The translations under genes were made by a program, and so were the position numbers. A stretch of DNA of 15,292 nucleotides from DASPWV01 sp046727855 (GTDB lineage: Bacteria > Acidobacteriota > Vicinamibacteria > Vicinamibacterales > UBA2999): the NCBI GenBank assembly GCA_046727855.1, contig JBKPDL010000001.1:1-15292 (forward strand). Direction: 5' to 3'. A model generated the notes under the pieces. The model worked only from the letters and a program-made list of their open reading frames with translations, was not told the origin of the DNA and searched no databases. Positions 14,534 through 15,292 of the stretch are shown here, piece by piece (positions within the stretch are counted from its first letter, which is position 1; each line of letters begins with the position of its first letter).

Positions 14534-14874
14534 TCAAACGACATCCGGAACCGTTGCTGTGGATGCTCTTCAGCGCCGGCGGCGTGGTGTCGGGCATGCT
14601 GATGCCGATTCTGCTGTTGCTCTTCGGCCTCGCGATACCACTCGGTTTGATCGCGGCGCCCTCGCCGGAGCGGATGGCGGCATTCCTCACGAATCCGCTC
14701 GTCCGATTGGTGTTATTCGTGCTCTGTGTGCTGTCGCTTTTTCACTGGGCGCATCGCTTCCGCCACACGCTCTATGATGGCCTTCAAATCAAACATCTGA
14801 ACGAAGTCATCGCGCTCATCTCATACGGAATTGCGGTCGTCGGTACGGTCGTTGCCGCATATGTGATCTGGTAA
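14530..14874 (+). CDS. frdD: Fumarate reductase membrane anchor subunit D
   Basis: The protein has 114 residues and three membrane helices (about 9-41, 56-74 and 92-113). The start KRHPEPLLWMLFSAGGVVSG matches the E. coli FrdD pattern EPVFWGLFGAGG. HWAHRFRHTLYD (72-83) matches its HR-x-x-H segment, with His75 in the place of the quinone-site histidine. It completes the membrane anchor with FrdC. The ATG overlaps the frdC stop (ATGA). It is the last gene of the operon; no clear intrinsic terminator is seen in the 70 bases after it. Confidence 0.9.
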   Translation: MIKRHPEPLLWMLFSAGGVVSGMLMPILLLLFGLAIPLGLIAAPSPERMAAFLTNPLVRLVLFVLCVLSLFHWAHRFRHTLYDGLQIKHLNEVIALISYGIAVVGTVVAAYVIW

Positions 14875-14934
14875 GGCCGGCGCCTCAGCGCTTCGCCGCG
14901 GCTCGTACTTACGAACACTCTTCTGATCGAGTGT

Positions 14935-14940
14935 TAGAGT
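14935..14940 (+). promoter_or_regulatory. -10 element for a leaderless message at 14947
   Basis: TAGAGT lies six bases before the GTG at 14947, the same spacing as TAGAAT before the DinB-like gene. It suggests that the gene, before it broke, was transcribed from its start codon. Confidence 0.35.
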
Positions 14941-14946
14941 GGCCCC

Positions 14947-15210
14947 GTGCGTCCCGTCTGCTACGCCGTTTTTTTTGCGTCCGGCTTTGCCGCGCTGCTG
15001 TATCAGGTGATCTGGCAGCGAATTCTGGCGATATCAACAGTGTCTTCCCGCGCTGGCACTGGCTCGCGCTGCTGGCCGTTCTGCGTCGAGGCCCGCCGCT
15101 TCGCCACGCCGACCAAGTTGCGCCAACGCACGGACGTCGGTGCGCTGACGCTGGAGACGCCTCGCGCCGTTTTCTGGCTTCGCTGCCGCGCTCTGACGTG
15201 CGTTGGGTAA
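14947..15210 (+). pseudogene. Broken N-terminus of a spermidine-synthase-like membrane protein
   Basis: From the GTG at 14947, the first 29 residues (CYAVFFASGFAALLYQVIWQ, then RILAI) match the first membrane helix of the fused transporter/spermidine-synthase-like proteins common in environmental bacteria. After about 15033 the frame reads as Arg/Ser/Thr-rich sequence with no further helix and stops at 15210. A working copy would have several hundred more residues. The frame that starts near 15027 (reading INSVFPRWHWLALLAVL) stays open to the window end but was not recognised. A deletion or frameshift near 15035 is likely. A run of eight T (14969-14976) lies upstream, but the frame is intact across it. 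Confidence 0.5.
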
Positions 15211-15292
15211 GTTGTCAGCCTGCGCTGCGCGGCATGGCTCAGCGGCGGTCTCGCCACGACCGGCCAGCCGCACTCGCATCGACGGCGCGCGC

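Noticed and set aside
15200..15208. GTTGGGT resembling an integron attC half-site
   Set aside because: No matching RYYYAAC partner at a suitable distance, no cassette array and no integrase are visible.

Overview
The window looks like an ordinary, GC-rich chromosomal stretch from an Acidobacteriota-type bacterium, perhaps of the Vicinamibacteria. That placement is inferred from gene style: a duplicated orphan FtsX/MacB-type permease with no ATPase partner, secreted NHL propellers, short start-proximal promoters, and a fumarate reductase operon resembling the mycobacterial one. There are no tRNA, rRNA, CRISPR, phage or transposase genes.

Layout. 14-424 (+) is a VOC/glyoxalase-fold protein. 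It converges on two minus-strand secreted six-bladed propeller paralogues (585-1745 and 1755-2837), and an AT-rich palindromic repeat lies between the two transcription units. The propeller pair has a good sigma70-like promoter with an inverted repeat around it. A degenerate intergenic repeat (about 2932-3015) separates it from a large minus-strand ADOP-type permease (3016-5460). Between 5550 and 5990 lie decayed pieces of a SAM methyltransferase and an ECF sigma factor. Next come a SurA/PrsA-like peptidyl-prolyl isomerase lipoprotein (6079-7191, +), a four-helix membrane protein (7116-7814, -, overlapping the isomerase gene tail to tail), a secreted chalcone-isomerase-like protein (7870-8415, +), a probably 5'-truncated barrel-like protein (8406-8831, +) and an exported DinB-like protein (8983-9609, +) followed by a strong hairpin/T-tract.

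The right third holds two clear functional modules. The first is an ECF sigma factor with its RskA-type zinc-binding membrane anti-sigma factor (9817-11237, 4-nt overlap). The second is a compact operon: a 74-residue cysteine-containing protein of unknown function, then frdA, frdB, frdC and frdD (11406-14874). All joins overlap or are nearly touching. The operon has a recognisable promoter and a GC-rich hairpin in its leader. The catalytic residues, flavin-linking His, all eleven iron-sulfur Cys and the quinone-site residues are present, so the complex should interconvert succinate and fumarate using quinone at the membrane. The anchors are of the haem-free FrdC/FrdD type. The window ends in a gene whose first 29 residues match the membrane N-terminus of spermidine-synthase-like proteins and which then loses its frame.

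No convincing undescribed multi-gene system was found. The items most worth a second look are the small cysteine protein leading the frd operon, the relic region 5550-5990, the palindromic repeat 447-570 and the inverted repeat around the propeller promoter.
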